Shown here: piece after piece, positions 53,601 to 64,000 of the stretch
Position numbering within the stretch: position 1 is the stretch's first letter
Layout of the letters: each line of letters starts with the position of its first letter
From: Mesostigma viride
Taxonomy: Eukaryota; Streptophyta; Mesostigmatophyceae; Mesostigmatales; Mesostigmataceae
NCBI GenBank assembly: GCA_009746045.1
Contig: RPFO01000594.1
Coordinates: 675,449-739,448, forward strand
Direction: 5' to 3'
Length of the DNA: 64,000 nucleotides
Notes under the pieces: model-generated
Database searches by the model: none
Told to the model about the DNA's origin: nothing
Seen by the model: only the letters and a program-made list of their open reading frames with translations
Position numbers and translations under genes: made by a program

Positions 53601-56600
53601 CCCTCACAACAAAACCATGGACCGGCTACCCACTGATCCAGCGCGCGTGATCCCATCAAAATATGAAGAGTGAACCCTCACAACAAAACCATGGACCGGC
53701 GACCAACTGATCCAGCGCGCGTGATCCCATCAAAATATGAAGAGTGAACCCTTACAACAAAACCATGGACCGGCGACCAACTGATCCAGCGCGCGTGATC
53801 CCATCAAAATATGAAGAGTGAACCCTCACAACAAAACCATGGACCGGCTACCCACTGATCCAGCGCGCGTGATCCCATCAAAATATGAAGAGTGAACCCT
53901 TACAACAAAACCATGGACCGGCGACCAACTGATCCAGCGCGCGTGATCCCATCAAAATATGAAGAGTGAACCCTCACAACAAAACCATGGACCGGCTACC
54001 AACTGATCCAGCGCGCGTGATCCCATCAAAATATGAAGAGTGAACCCTCACAACAAAACCATGGACCGGCGACCAACTGATCCAGCGCGCGTGATCCCAT
54101 CAAAATATGAAGAGTGAACCCTCACAACAAAACCATGGACCGGCTACCCACTGATCCAGCGCGCGTGATCCCATCAAAATATGAAGAGTGAACCCTTACA
54201 ACAAAACCATGGACCGGCTACCAACTGATCCAGCGCGCTTGATCCCATCAAAATATGAAGAGTGAACCCTTACAACAAAACCATGGACCGGCGACCAACT
54301 GATCCAGCGCGCGTGATCCCATCAAAATATGAAGAGTGAACCCTTACAACAAAACCATGGACCGGCTACCAACTGATCCAGCGCGCTTGATCCCATCAAA
54401 ATATGAAGAGTGAACCCTTACAACAAAACCATGGACCGGCGACCAACTGATCCAGCGCGCGTGATCCCATCAAAATATGAAGAGTGAACCCTCACAACAA
54501 AACCATGGACCGGCGACCAACTGATCCAGCGCGCGTGATCCCATCAAAATATGAAGAGTGAACCCTTACAACAAAACCATGGACCGGCTACCAACTGATC
54601 CAGCGCGCGTGATCCCATCAAAATATGAAGAGTGAACCCTTACAACAAAACCATGGACCGGCTACCAACTGATCCAGCGCGCGTGATCCCATCAAAATAT
54701 GAAGAGTGAACCCTCACAACAAAACCATGGACCGGCGACCAACTGATCCAGCGCGCGTGATCCCATCAAAATATGAAGAGTGAACCCTTACAACAAAACC
54801 ATGGACCGGCTACCAACTGATCCAGCGCGCGTGATCCCATCAAAATATGAAGAGTGAACCCTCACAACAAAACCATGGACCGGCGACCAACTGATCCAGC
54901 GCGCGTGATCCCATCAAAATATGAAGAGTGAACCCTCACAACAAAACCATGGACCGGCTACCCACTGATCCAGCGCGCGTGATCCCATCAAAATATGAAG
55001 AGTGAACGCTTACAACAAAACCATGGACCGGCTACCAACTGATCCAGCGCGCGTGATCCCATCAAAATATGAAGAGTGAACCCTTACAACAAAACCATGG
55101 ACCGGCGACCAACTGATCCAGCGCGCGTGATCCCATCAAAATATGAAGAGTGAACCCTCACAACAAAACCATGGACCGGCTACCAACTGATCCAGCGCGC
55201 GTGATCCCATCAAAATATGAAGAGTGAACCCTTACAACAAAACCATGGACCGGCGACCAACTGATCCAGCGCGCGTGATCCCATCAAAATATGAAGAGTG
55301 AACCCTCACAACAAAACCATGGACCGGCTACCCACTGATCCAGCGCGCGTGATCCCATCAAAATATGAAGAGTGAACCCTTACAACAAAACCATGGACCG
55401 GCGACCAACTGATCCAGCGCGCGTGATCCCATCAAAATATGAAGAGTGAACCCTCACAACAAAACCATGGACCGGCTACCAACTGATCCAGCGCGCGTGA
55501 TCCCATCAAAATATGAAGAGTGAACCCTTACAACAAAACCATGGACCGGCTACCAACTGATCAAGCCCATCCAGCTAACAGCAGGAATTACACGAACTGG
55601 CCGATCAGACACACAATTTGAAGGCATTCGTGGACATTAAGGTGTCTTCCCTGAAGAAGACTTCAAAAAAGAATCGTGTGCACGCCAAGTTAAGCGCCAA
55701 GTTAAGCGCCAAGTTAAGCGTGCAATTGGCAGGGGGCAAACCTTAGGTGCGGGCTCGCGCGCCCCATAGCAGCAACAGCCTCTTCTTTGATGTAGAAGAT
55801 GCCCCCCCCCCCCCCCCCCCCCCAAACAAAATAACCACATGAAGCTTGGCACCCCTGTAAACATCCTGAGGCAATCCTCTGCTTTGGCCAGCAGCCAGGG
55901 ACGACCGAAGAGTTCAAGGTGCGTGCAATCCACATACCAATTCAAAACGAATGCTGCATGGATCTGCCCCGCACGACCTGGAGGTGGCTGTGCTTGCCTG
56001 TGTGTTTTAAGCACGTCAATCCCATGTGCATCCATTAGCAAATGTCTGCACAGGCGTGGCGGCCTACCTGCACAGTCAAGGCCGACCAACTGGAGTCCCA
56101 GATCAGTAGATTCGCCCCAGGCATAATGCCGAAAGGACAGGCAGTGAGGAGTCTCGCTGTTGCATCCCTGGTCAGTACCGGCGTACGAACTGTCGTAGCA
56201 GTCTGCCGTGTGGCACGCGATGCGAGTGCAAGCAGGCGCGTGGTGGCAGCCAGAAACAGTGAACACCAACCCATGGGACAACCCAGCCTGCGGTCACTTG
56301 GCTTGTGAGGAGAGCATTGAACAGAGCATGGCGCCAAAAATTTGCAGAGTAATGTGTGCCACATGTGCGTCTTATTTTCCACTGTCACCTGGGCAAGTAT
56401 CCCTCGGTTGGGCTGGCTAACAAACTCACGCTGAGTGAGCTACGGCAACAACATCAAAAAGCCTTGAGCTTGGATCTGTGGGGGGACCTTTCTCCGTGAT
56501 TCATACACACACAAGCTTGTGACCTGGGGAGAAATCATCCATGGCCCCTGGGCTAGGCAAGCATGAGAGTATGGTAGTAAATACCCGTGTTGGCACATAC

Positions 56601-59600
56601 GGATGCAGGGTAAGTACATACGCCAAGCCTGAAATACGGTGTGAATACGTCCGGTTCGGGCAATACATGGGGCAAAATACGGGCCAGATAAGAAGACAAT
56701 CGAAGGATTTGGGGGAAATTTACATGGAAAGACTTGAAAGGTGATATGCAAGAAAGAAGTTACTTTCTCACATTCATAGCATAGCATGCCCTCAAGGTGC
56801 AAAGCCATGCCCGCCACATGTATCACCCACTTGGACGCCCCCCCATTTCAGAAGTAGCAGTATGTATAAGATAAGTCACTGATTACGTCAAGTAGAATTG
56901 CCAAGTTGTAAACCATCTCAAGCCCTGGCTATCCAGCCCCAAACGGGTCAATGTATTGCCAAGTATTGTGAAAGTCATTTTAGTTTCAAGCGCAACAGTT
57001 TTCAACTCCGGAAAAAGTATGAACTGTGTACCGTATGTCGGACTCTAAAATACGTCAAAATGTGTAATTTTGGCGGCCAATACGCACGTATTTGCCAACA
57101 CGGCAGTGTTCCTGGTAACGGACCGCGTGCGGTCATGTGTGACCGCCGACCGCAGGATTTTGGAGCCCGCGGTCACACATGACCGCCGGATTTTGGTGGC
57201 TGCGGTCACACATGACCGCGGGATTTTGGTGACCGCGATCACAGGCAGGCTGCGGTCACAGGTCTTGTGACCGTTGCCACGTCTGGCAGCAGGTCGTGGG
57301 TCCATCGGCTGGTCAGTGGTCTGGCAGGTAACTTCGAGCTTTACAGGTTTCGTCAGAATCAGATTTGAGAATCGGGTTTACTCGACTAGGTAGGTATTTA
57401 GTAGTTACCACTAAAGACGTCCGCTAGAAATTCAGCTCTAGTCTATTTTCAGTTCTAGACAGCAGCGACGTTGAGGACCTACCTATATAGGGCTTTCACG
57501 TTACAAAATTACTTATATAAATGAATTCCCTGCGTTCTTGACAGTGCGGGAGGTCTTTGATGGCTGACGACGTCGAAAACATTACGCTTGTTCTCTAGAT
57601 CGACTGCCGGGATAAGCAGCGTGATAATCGCTATGAAAAATGGAACAAAATAACAAGCTTTGTGTCTAGGTAGCGCTGTAATAATGGGTGGGGACTAAGC
57701 TTGCCCTGACATTAAATACAAACACGTCGGGTAACGACAAATCGAACAAGGCCAGCAAGAAATAAAGAAAACGTCTGGCGTAGGAATGGCCTCGGCCTCA
57801 GGCAGAGTTGAGGGCGTATGTTTAGTATCGTGGCTCATTCCACAAAAAATTCACCAGTCACAGCTTGCCGCAGCCCTCCTAACGACACCATGCCCGAAGC
57901 AAGGCCTGATTCGGCACCATCGTCAGGCAACCAACATTGTCAGGCAGCCGCCTGGAAATGTGATTAGTATCGGAGCTAGTCGCTGTTTGGAATCTAACGA
58001 GACGAACAGGGGGAAAAGGTCTGGGGCGAGTGGCAATGACTCCTCTTCTGACCCATTGCTCCTTTGATTTTTCTTACCTACAATCTTGTGGAAGATGTGG
58101 GCATTTGGGAGCCGTGATGGCCTTAAGCCTATGCAAGAAGATGCAACGTGTCTACTAAGTGAGACAACCACAGTGAACGATGTATGCTATTGTTGTACAT
58201 AGAATTTTCAGTCAAGCAGGTAGGATTGAGTTTTTAAACCTCCATAGCCATTGGACCATACCCAATGGCCCAAGTCGCAGGTGTAATCATTGATGTGTAT
58301 TATGCATGCGCCATTAGGGTAAGCCATGTTTGTCTTACTTAATAACCCCCCCCTGGGCCCCCCACAAGCCTAGGCTGAGGCATTGAAATATATAACACAT
58401 CACACACAGTGCTTGCAACAAAGATATGTAAAATCATGCGCGACCGCGGGATTTTGGTGGCCGAGGTCACCGCGACCGCAGCCCAAAAACCCTTATCAAA
58501 AACACTGCAACACAGGTTAACACCCTTCCTTCGAGCCGCCACGGGTTGGCAAATACTACGTCTCCATGCATGGGGCCCCCAGGGAAACTAATGTGTGGGC
58601 TAGCCTGAGTCACTGCATGACAGAGGCAGCTTTTGCTGATGAACCACGCTGCCTCTGCTCCTCCTACAACCCCACCATCATGTTTAAGTATGGGGTCTGA
58701 CAGACGCAGGGCTGCGTTCTGGAAGTAGCCAATCCAGGGCTCAGATAAAAAAAAGTGGATGTATACGACCTGTAGTCTTCAACTGTGAAGCCAGGGGGGA
58801 GACTTTTTTTTTTACCAAAACCAGCTCGGCAATCTCAATCCAAAGTTTCCGAAATCCAGGGTGTCACAACTTCTTTGACATGATGGATGGGTGTCCTTGG
58901 CACGCTGCCCTGTCACAACACATGACGCCCCCCAGCTGCTACGGTCCAAGCATGGCATGAGCAGATCGCTCGAGACTGAAATGGACATACGGAAGGTCAC
59001 CAAGCACCTATTGCAACAAGGAGCCAGGTTCTCTGGCCTGACAGAATTACTTGTTTTACAGCGCCATCCTCCGGGGCACAAGGGCAGAAAGAGAAAAGAA
59101 AGAGGGATCTAGGAAACAACAACTACTTACGACTTCAATGAGGAAGAACGAGGGACCGAGGGAACGACTATTACTTAAGCGACTTCAAAGAGACAGAAAG
59201 AGGGACTGAGGGAAAGACTACTAAGGCCTCCAACACTGATAATGTGGCTGTTCAGTGCAAGCATTGATGCGCGCTCTGTGAAACAAGCAGGCACACGGAA
59301 ACCCAGTGCCCACCTGTGCACTTGCCAACAAAATGGCCTATCCCCATTTGGAAAATGGCGCATGCATGCAAATTGAGTGGCGCTGCCACTAAGAATGGCC
59401 AAAGAAGTGGCAGCGTGCCTGCGCAGGCACTTGTCTGTTTGACAGAACTATGCAATTGTAAGTATTGATACAGGTTGTAGATTGTGCCATCATTGCAGGC
59501 AGGCACATCTGGCAGGCAGAGACCTCCCCCCCCCCCCCCCCCCCCGCCTGACTGGCACTTGGCGCATCCGCACACCCCATGGGCAGGATGTCCACGTTGG

Positions 59601-62408
59601 CATGGCACAGCGACCAACGTGGCACGCACCCCAGCCGCACATACCTGAGCAGAAAAAGCCACCGCCATTGTCTCCGTTGTTACCCCACTGCCCCCCCTCA
59701 ACTGCGCTCCAAATTGCACTTGGGTTATCCAGGTTCATTAAGTCCATAATGCCAAGATCAAAGCAGAAGGGTTTGTCAGACGTGCAGCCTATGTCCGTGT
59801 TGGCGCCGTCTTCAGAGTCCAGGCAAACTGTTGGGGGCAAAGGCAATCGCAAGAAATGGGGAGTAGGGACCACCGCATGCCAGAGTCAGACATAAGACAG
59901 GAGCAATTCAGTTGCGATGATAAGAAAGGACTATGGCATCCAAGAAAATTGTGGGCCCCAATCACGGTATGTGCTCCTTGAAGATGGCATCCAAGAAAAT
60001 TGTGGGCCCCAATCACGGTATGTGCTCCTTGAAGACAAGGCAACCCCACAGGCCCGCTATGACCGTGGTTTTCACCTCCACTCATTCCACTAACTAAAAT
60101 GTGCAACGCATCTGTACATCAAAAGCCCATCGGCAACCTCCACATCCAACGGCTCCCCTATAATCATCCACGGAATAGCCAGGCTACTGTGACCCCTCTT
60201 GGCACTCCATAACCGCTCTTGTGTATCAAGGAGACGCTCTTGTGTATGCACCAGCAGCCAAGATGACCCAGAAATTGACTAAAGCCCTTCCTAATTCATC
60301 GCCTGCCTGCCTTCCAATCATGGTTTGCAGGACCGTGCGTGTGGCAAGCTCCAGACCAGCGGCCACGCGCCAGCACGTGCCCGCGTCCACAAGTGCGCGT
60401 GCATATATATGCCGACAACAAGGAGGCGTGCTTGGTGGCGTCTGTCTCCCGAAGATAGGAATGCTTGTGCGTTCCCGTGTCCATGCCCACAAGCTAATCG
60501 CTGGATCGATGGGGACAGCGTGCTCATCACTGCATCAAGGGGGGAGGGTGTGCTCATCACCGCATCGTGGGGGGGAGCGTGCTCATCACCGCATCAAGGG
60601 GGGAGCGTGTTCATCACCGCATCAAATGGGCAGGGCGTGTTCATCACCGCATCAAGGGGGGGAGCGTGCTGATCACCGCATCAAATGGGGAGGGCGTGTT
60701 CATCACCGCATCAAGGGGGGGAGCGTGCTGATCACCGCATCAAGGGGGGAGCGTGCTCATCACCGCATCAAGGGGGGGAGCGTGCTCATCACCGCATCAA
60801 GGGGGGGAGCGTGCTGATCACCGCATCAAGGGGGGGAGCGTGCTCATCACCGCATCAAGGGGGGAGCGTGTTCATCACCGCATCAAGGGGGGGAGCGTGT
60901 TCATCACCGCATCAAGGGGGGGAGCGTGTTCATCACCGCATCAAGGGGGGGAGCGTGCTCATCACCGCATCAAGGGGGGGAGCGTGCTGATCACCGCATC
61001 AAATGGGGAGGGCGTGTTCATCACCGCATCAAGGGGGGGAGCGTGCTGATCACCGCATCAAGGGGGGGGAGCGTGTTCATCACCGCATCAAGGGGGGGGA
61101 GCGTGCTCATCACCACATCAAGGGGGGGCGTGCTGATCACCGCATCAAGGGGGGGAGCGTGTTCATCACCGCATCAAGGGGGGGAGCGTGTTCATCACCG
61201 CATCAAGGGGGGGAGCGTGTTCATCACCGCATCAAGGGGGGGAGCGTGCTCATCACCGCATCAAAGGGGGGGAGCGTGTTCATCACCGCATCAAATGGGG
61301 AGGGCGTGTTCATCACCGCATCAAGGGGGGGAGCGTGTTCATCACCGCATCAAGGGGGGGGAGCGTGTTCATCACCGCATAAAGGGGGGGGAGCGTGTTC
61401 ATCACCGCATCAAGGGGGGGTAGCGTGTTCATCACCGCATCAAGGGGGGGGAGCGTGTTCATCACCACATCAAGGGGGGGAGCGTGCTGATCACCGCATC
61501 AAGGAGGGGAGCGTGCTCATCACCGCATCAAGGGGGGGAGCGTGTTCATCACCGCATCAAGGGGGGGGAGCGTGCTCATCACCACATCAAGGGGGAGCGT
61601 GCTGATAACCGCATCAAGGGGGGGAGCGTGTTCATCACCGCATCAAGGGGGGGAGCGTGTTCATCACCACATCAAGGGGGGGAGCGTGTTCATCACCGCA
61701 TCAAGGGGGGGAGCGTGTTCATCACCGCATCAAGGGGGGGAGCGTGGTCATCATTGCATCAAGGGGGGGAGCGTGCTCATCGCGGAATCAAGGGGGGGAG
61801 CGTGCTGATCACCTCCTCGAGAGGGGGGGACACAGAGCTTGAAAACGCTGCTAGCTGCCAGCAGCGCCTACATGAGATGTCTGATCCCACCCACGCATGC
61901 CCCATGGAAACCGGGTAGCCTACCCACCCATACATACCCGAGCCAATGCTGCCCCTTGGCTACGTACAGTGGACCAAACCAAACGCATCCAACTTCCCCA
62001 GGAATTCAGGGAGTGGGGCATGTACATGGGTGGGCAGTCCAAAGCTGTACCTCAGGTTCTCCACCCAGCTGACGTAAAAGACAGCACAAACCATCCCAGG
62101 AACGAGGCTGGAGCAGCAACGACTGATGCTGGCACACACAGTGGGCGACATGCAAGCCAATCGCCCCTGGCGTTACTGGCGCCAGAGGCAGCACGTACCC
62201 GCGCAGGTAGCGTTGGCACCCTCCAAGCCATCAAAGAAGTAGCTCAGAAATGCCTCGCCCTCTTGCAGGCTCCCGTCATTAGCACCGCCGGTGTAGCAGA
62301 TGGGAGCGGGTAAGTAATCTTCTCCATCCGAGATGAGATAGGAAAAATAGCTGAGCGCGTTCTCACAGCCCACGTCCGTGTTGTCCCAACCAACTGAGTC
62401 CAAGCAGG
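47288..62408 (-). CDS. Multi-exon gene: cysteine-rich repeat protein with root-cap/VWD-like domain (5' end missing)
   Basis: Eight exons can be placed on the minus strand: 62,408-62,199; 59,827-59,645; 56,202-56,068; 53,384-53,220; 52,430-52,281; 51,179-51,030; 50,118-49,400; 47,633-47,288. All have AG acceptors and GT donors. The first six are phase 1-1, and each encodes one repeat with the pattern C-x-D...D-x-G-C...C...C-x-G. Exon 7 contains SDPHFTTLAGDKFDFNGVAD and QVQVNAHFMG, which match the root-cap family and resemble VWD domains. Exon 8 ends at TAA 47,288. The cysteines suggest an extracellular or lumenal protein, but no signal peptide was found. The first exon(s) and promoter are not identified; a TATATAGG near 62,955 is a weak candidate. 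Introns are 0.8-3.8 kb and filled with minisatellites. Expression was not checked. Confidence 0.8.
49150..49310 (+). repeat. Degenerate 20-24-bp repeats in intron 7
   Basis: Repeats of AGGAAGGTGCCTACATATCA with variable spacing, about six copies. Confidence 0.7.
49400..50118 (-). CDS. Exon 7: root-cap/VWD-like domain
   Basis: 719 nt, acceptor after a pyrimidine tract (CCTCCTGCCTCACAG), enters in phase 1 and leaves in phase 0 at GTGAGT. The first about 130 codons form a Cys-containing beta-rich region (LVNPTCDFQTNGDGSLAHV, VVKVRIVLTLQSCFVVDFDL). The second half carries GVGTSDPHFTTLAGDKFDFN, YCIVSDKQVQVNAHFMG and RTWMDQLAIMHGSDRILI. These line up with the DPxF-x-FxFxG, FCLVSD-x-LHINAHFIG and W-x-Q-x-L blocks of plant root-cap/LEA-type proteins. 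The biochemical role of that family is not well defined; VWD domains mediate assembly of extracellular proteins. Confidence 0.85.
51030..51179 (-). CDS. Exon 6: cysteine-rich repeat
   Basis: 150 nt, acceptor GTCACGCAG, donor GTGCGT. Reads CIDDLEQASLLQGFDPLNVT, DIDLGCNNTHPLCFD and ends YGFCSG. Two N-glycosylation-type motifs (NVT, NNT) fit a secreted protein. Confidence 0.85.
52281..52430 (-). CDS. Exon 5: cysteine-rich repeat
   Basis: 150 nt, acceptor GGGACAACAG, donor GTGAGT. Reads CSDDEGSQANDDGTPDYACS, GFPFCADLFTG and ends YGSFCAG. Confidence 0.85.
53220..53384 (-). CDS. Exon 4: cysteine-rich repeat
   Basis: 165 nt, acceptor GATCGGCAG, donor GTAAGT. Reads CNPFLGEGDLTEAGFGCPDD, KPLCRGTREFF and ends DPKCFG. 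Confidence 0.8.
53486..55563 (+). repeat. 74-bp minisatellite, 28 copies
   Basis: Unit begins TGATCCAGCGCGCGTGATCC and ends CATGGACCGGCTACCAAC. Copies are nearly identical. Variation is concentrated in three places: GCGCG versus GCGCTT, CCCTCAC versus CCCTTAC, and CGACCA versus CTACCA/CTACCC. It lies in the intron between exons 3 and 4. Confidence 0.97.
55690..55730 (+). repeat. 13-bp repeat, 3 copies
   Basis: GCCAAGTTAAGC three times in direct succession. Confidence 0.85.
56068..56202 (-). CDS. Exon 3: cysteine-rich repeat
   Basis: 135 nt, acceptor CACACGGCAG, donor GTAGGC. Reads CYDSSYAGTDQGCNSETPHC and ends GLDCAG. It is the shortest repeat. Confidence 0.8.
56400..59250. other. Intron or intergenic stretch without confident exons
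   Basis: Part of the intron between exons 2 and 3 in the gene model. It contains the GACCGC palindrome repeats and no clear transposon. A minus-strand reading near 58,960-58,812 (MPCLDRSSWGASC) looks exon-like but lacks good splice sites. Confidence 0.5.
57117..57270. repeat. Palindromic GCGGTCA-TGACCGC repeats
   Basis: Three to four copies of GCGGTCACACATGACCGC separated by GGATTTTGGTG. One further copy of GACCGCGGGATTTTGGTGGC is at 58,441. Each copy can fold into a 7-bp stem. Confidence 0.8.
59419..59523 (-). CDS. Possible additional repeat exon
   Basis: 105 nt, also phase 1-1, reading CLPDVPACNDGTIYNLY and ending SACAG like the other repeats. It would need a GC donor and an acceptor next to a long G run, so it is doubtful. 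Confidence 0.3.
59645..59827 (-). CDS. Exon 2: cysteine-rich repeat
   Basis: 183 nt, acceptor CCCCAACAG, donor GTATGT. Reads CLDSEDGANTDIGCTSDKPF then FCFDLGIMD and ends GGGFFCSG, a clean example of the four-cysteine pattern. Confidence 0.85.
59933..60033 (+). repeat. 51-bp tandem duplication
   Basis: ATGGCATCCAAGAAAATTGT and its continuation to CTCCTTGAAG occur twice without change. Confidence 0.9.
60515..61827 (+). repeat. 29-bp G-run minisatellite, about 45 copies
   Basis: Unit AGCGTGTTCATCACCGCATC followed by AA and a run of 5-9 G. The G-run length varies between copies, and GTGTTC alternates with GTGCTC and GTGCTG. It lies in the intron between exons 1 and 2. Repetitive ORFs in all plus frames are artefacts. 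Confidence 0.95.
62199..62408 (-). CDS. Exon 1 of those found: cysteine-rich repeat
   Basis: 210 nt, phase 1-1, donor GTACGT. Reads CLDSVGWDNTDVGCENALSY and ends ATCAG. It is longer than the other repeats, with a Gly/Asp-rich insert (ICYTGGANDGSLQEGE). Confidence 0.75.
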
Positions 62409-62699
62409 CTGTGTGTCAGTGGCGGGACGCGACGGCCACCGCGTGGATGTGGGTTGATGACCAAGACGAGGGGCACGAGACCATGAACAGCTGGGCATGG
62501 GTCGCTCGGTCAGTGCAGCCTCAGTGGCTAAAGGTATCATATGATGAGGTAAGGATGTTCAAGGTCAGGATGTAAGCTGTTGGTCAGGGACACAGGCAAT
62601 ACCCTATGCAAGGCTAATAGAGCTACACGGGCAAGGTAAGGTTAATCATGCTACATGGGCAACACGCAATGTAAGGCTAATAATATTCAACAAGCAACA

Positions 62700-64000
62700 C
62701 TATGAAAGGCTAATCATGCTACACAAGGCGCGCAGCACCACATAACAAGGGCCCAACGAATAATCCATGCACCACGAGAAGGGCTGTATGCACAAAAGTA
62801 CAGTTGTCCAACACACTGGTGTTGCCATAAGGCACGCCTCCCACGATTCCCCATCACGGGGCGCAACCAGCCTGGGCGATCTCCATCCCTTGACACCGAC
62901 ACACCAAACAAAACGTAGCCACCATATCGCCAAGCGAAGCACAGCCGTTGCTCCTATATACCCGCAACCACCGCATCCTGCTCCTGCTTGCTCGAGGCAG
63001 TTGTCAGACAAACAGGTATGCGATAGAGCCCCCCGCACACACAGGGGACGACATACACGCGGAAAAGATAACGGCAGGCTCGAGCTAACATGGTCCGAAC
63101 GCTCCCGATTTCTGGCCTGCGCTGGTTGTCTCCTTGACATAGAACAAAGCAGCACAGCGGCAGCTACCACCGCCGCTGCCCCACACATCCCTCGCGCCCA
63201 GCCGCCCACAGAAGCATGCACCGCGGCTGTGCCCTGCTCCAATTGTGCAACTACTGCTGGCACATTTCACAAACCAAGGAGCCTGCATGACCCAATCTGG
63301 CCCCCATCCCCCGGCACATCCACCTCACTCAAAAAGGTCAGAGCTTGCGGGTTACGTAGCCATGTGTGTAGCTCGCACGGTAAGACGATTTGGGATGTGT
63401 TTAAAGGGGACCACGTCCATCCCACCAGTGTGACTTCGTACGGCTAGTATGGCATTTCGCCAAACCTCGGTGTATTGCCGTATTGCCTTATTGCGTACTA
63501 TACGTGTATTACACGCCAACAGCTCAAAAGCTCGCTAAGGGCATTTTCGAGCCACTATTCACGCTGGCAAGTCTCTTGTCTCATTCTAAGGTGCTTACCC
63601 CATGGGCGCACCTCTCAAACACGCTAACTAATGCCTCAATATTGACATGGCGTAAATGCAATGCACATAGACTTTAAAACTCGCTTGGTTGTCTCGGTGT
63701 ATGAAGTGTGATACTCATCCACTGCATGCTATATGGATAGCTAATTCAACTAATGCCTTATTACAACCATTAATGAATTGATAGGTTCTACGATATCTTT
63801 GAGGAATGATAAGGAATTGATAGGTCTACGATATCTTTTAAGTGGACCCAAAAACTTGATACAGTATACAATTGATCCGTGAACAGGATAGCACATACCC
63901 CCCCCCCCCCCGCAGATTACTGAATTACCTATACCTTCCATGCTGGAGCTAACCGCATGCCCACCTCATGGACGTAGCTGCGAGCCTTTCCTGGCCATCC
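62700..64000. other. Region upstream of the cysteine-rich gene exons found
   Basis: Holds a repeat-A fragment, a TATATAGG-type motif near 62,955 (minus) and a C14 run near 63,900. A minus-strand ORF (63,263-62,700) begins with a hydrophobic stretch that looks like a signal peptide, but it runs through the repeat and is not supported. I find no convincing exon. Confidence 0.4.
63059..63146 (-). repeat. Dispersed repeat family A, short 5' fragment
   Basis: Matches the first about 85 bp of the family (AGACAACCAGCGCAGGCCAG to TCTTTTCCGC) with several changes. Confidence 0.75.

Noticed and set aside
58812-58985. Additional cysteine-rich exon
   Set aside because: The reading has several cysteines, but no acceptor in phase 1 precedes it and the spacing differs from the other repeats.
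53486-61827. CRISPR-like appearance of the two regular arrays
   Set aside because: The units follow each other without unique spacers, there are no cas genes, and the DNA is eukaryotic.
60221-61918. Plus-strand ORFs with ITASRGG-type repeats
   Set aside because: Translation of the 29-bp minisatellite with varying G runs; frames interchange and none has support.
62700-63263. Signal-peptide exon of the cysteine-rich gene
   Set aside because: The ORF runs through a repeat-A fragment, has no splice site in the right phase that I can find, and its hydrophobic start may be chance.

Overview
The window is nuclear DNA of a eukaryote, most likely a green alga or another member of the green lineage. 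The evidence is a multi-exon gene with GT-AG introns ending in a root-cap/VWD-like domain, a TGTAA-type 3' end signal of the kind common in green algae, and a very high load of nested plant/algal-type transposons. I see no bacterial operons, rRNA or intact tRNA. The species cannot be named from the sequence.

About two thirds of the window (roughly 4.7-45.8 kb) is one nested transposon stack that can be taken apart base by base. The outermost layer is a pair of LINE-like elements in head-to-head orientation that carry ORF1 but no reverse transcriptase (4,704-5,196 plus 41,436-42,960 on the minus strand, and 43,390-45,763 on the plus strand). Copy 1 is split by a Ty1/copia-like LTR retrotransposon (5,197-41,435, TSD GCGGG). 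Its own sequence is only about 8 kb, with an extra 5' ORF, gag, integrase, protease, RT and RNase H. That element is in turn split by a CACTA-type DNA transposon (10,436-13,678), a full-length chromovirus (13,830-24,971, TSD AGGTG, itself interrupted at 20.8-22.6 kb), a 2.7-kb insertion of unknown type (24,978-27,717), and an 11.1-kb CACTA-type element (28,661-39,763). Removing each insertion plus one target duplication puts the copia-like polyprotein back in frame. The larger CACTA element carries a captured or self-encoded three-exon gene, long satellites and old LINE ends. LINE copy 2 is split by a 0.37-kb dispersed repeat (TSD TTGTAT).

Outside the stack, 1-1,147 is the 3' part of an RT-encoding LINE with a large internal deletion. 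1.2-4.7 kb is a dispersed repeat plus weakly coding sequence. 45.8-47.1 kb holds a tRNA-derived SINE-like stretch and a tiny truncated LINE copy.

The right third (47.1-62.4 kb, minus strand) is the only convincing host gene. At least six cassette exons, all in phase 1-1 and each encoding one cysteine-rich repeat, precede a long exon with a root-cap/VWD-like domain and a final exon. Its 5' end was not found and may lie beyond 62.4 kb. Its introns hold two striking minisatellites: 28 copies of a 74-bp unit, and about 45 copies of a 29-bp G-run unit.

Most frame breaks in the transposon genes sit at or near homopolymer runs, so some may be sequencing errors rather than decay.
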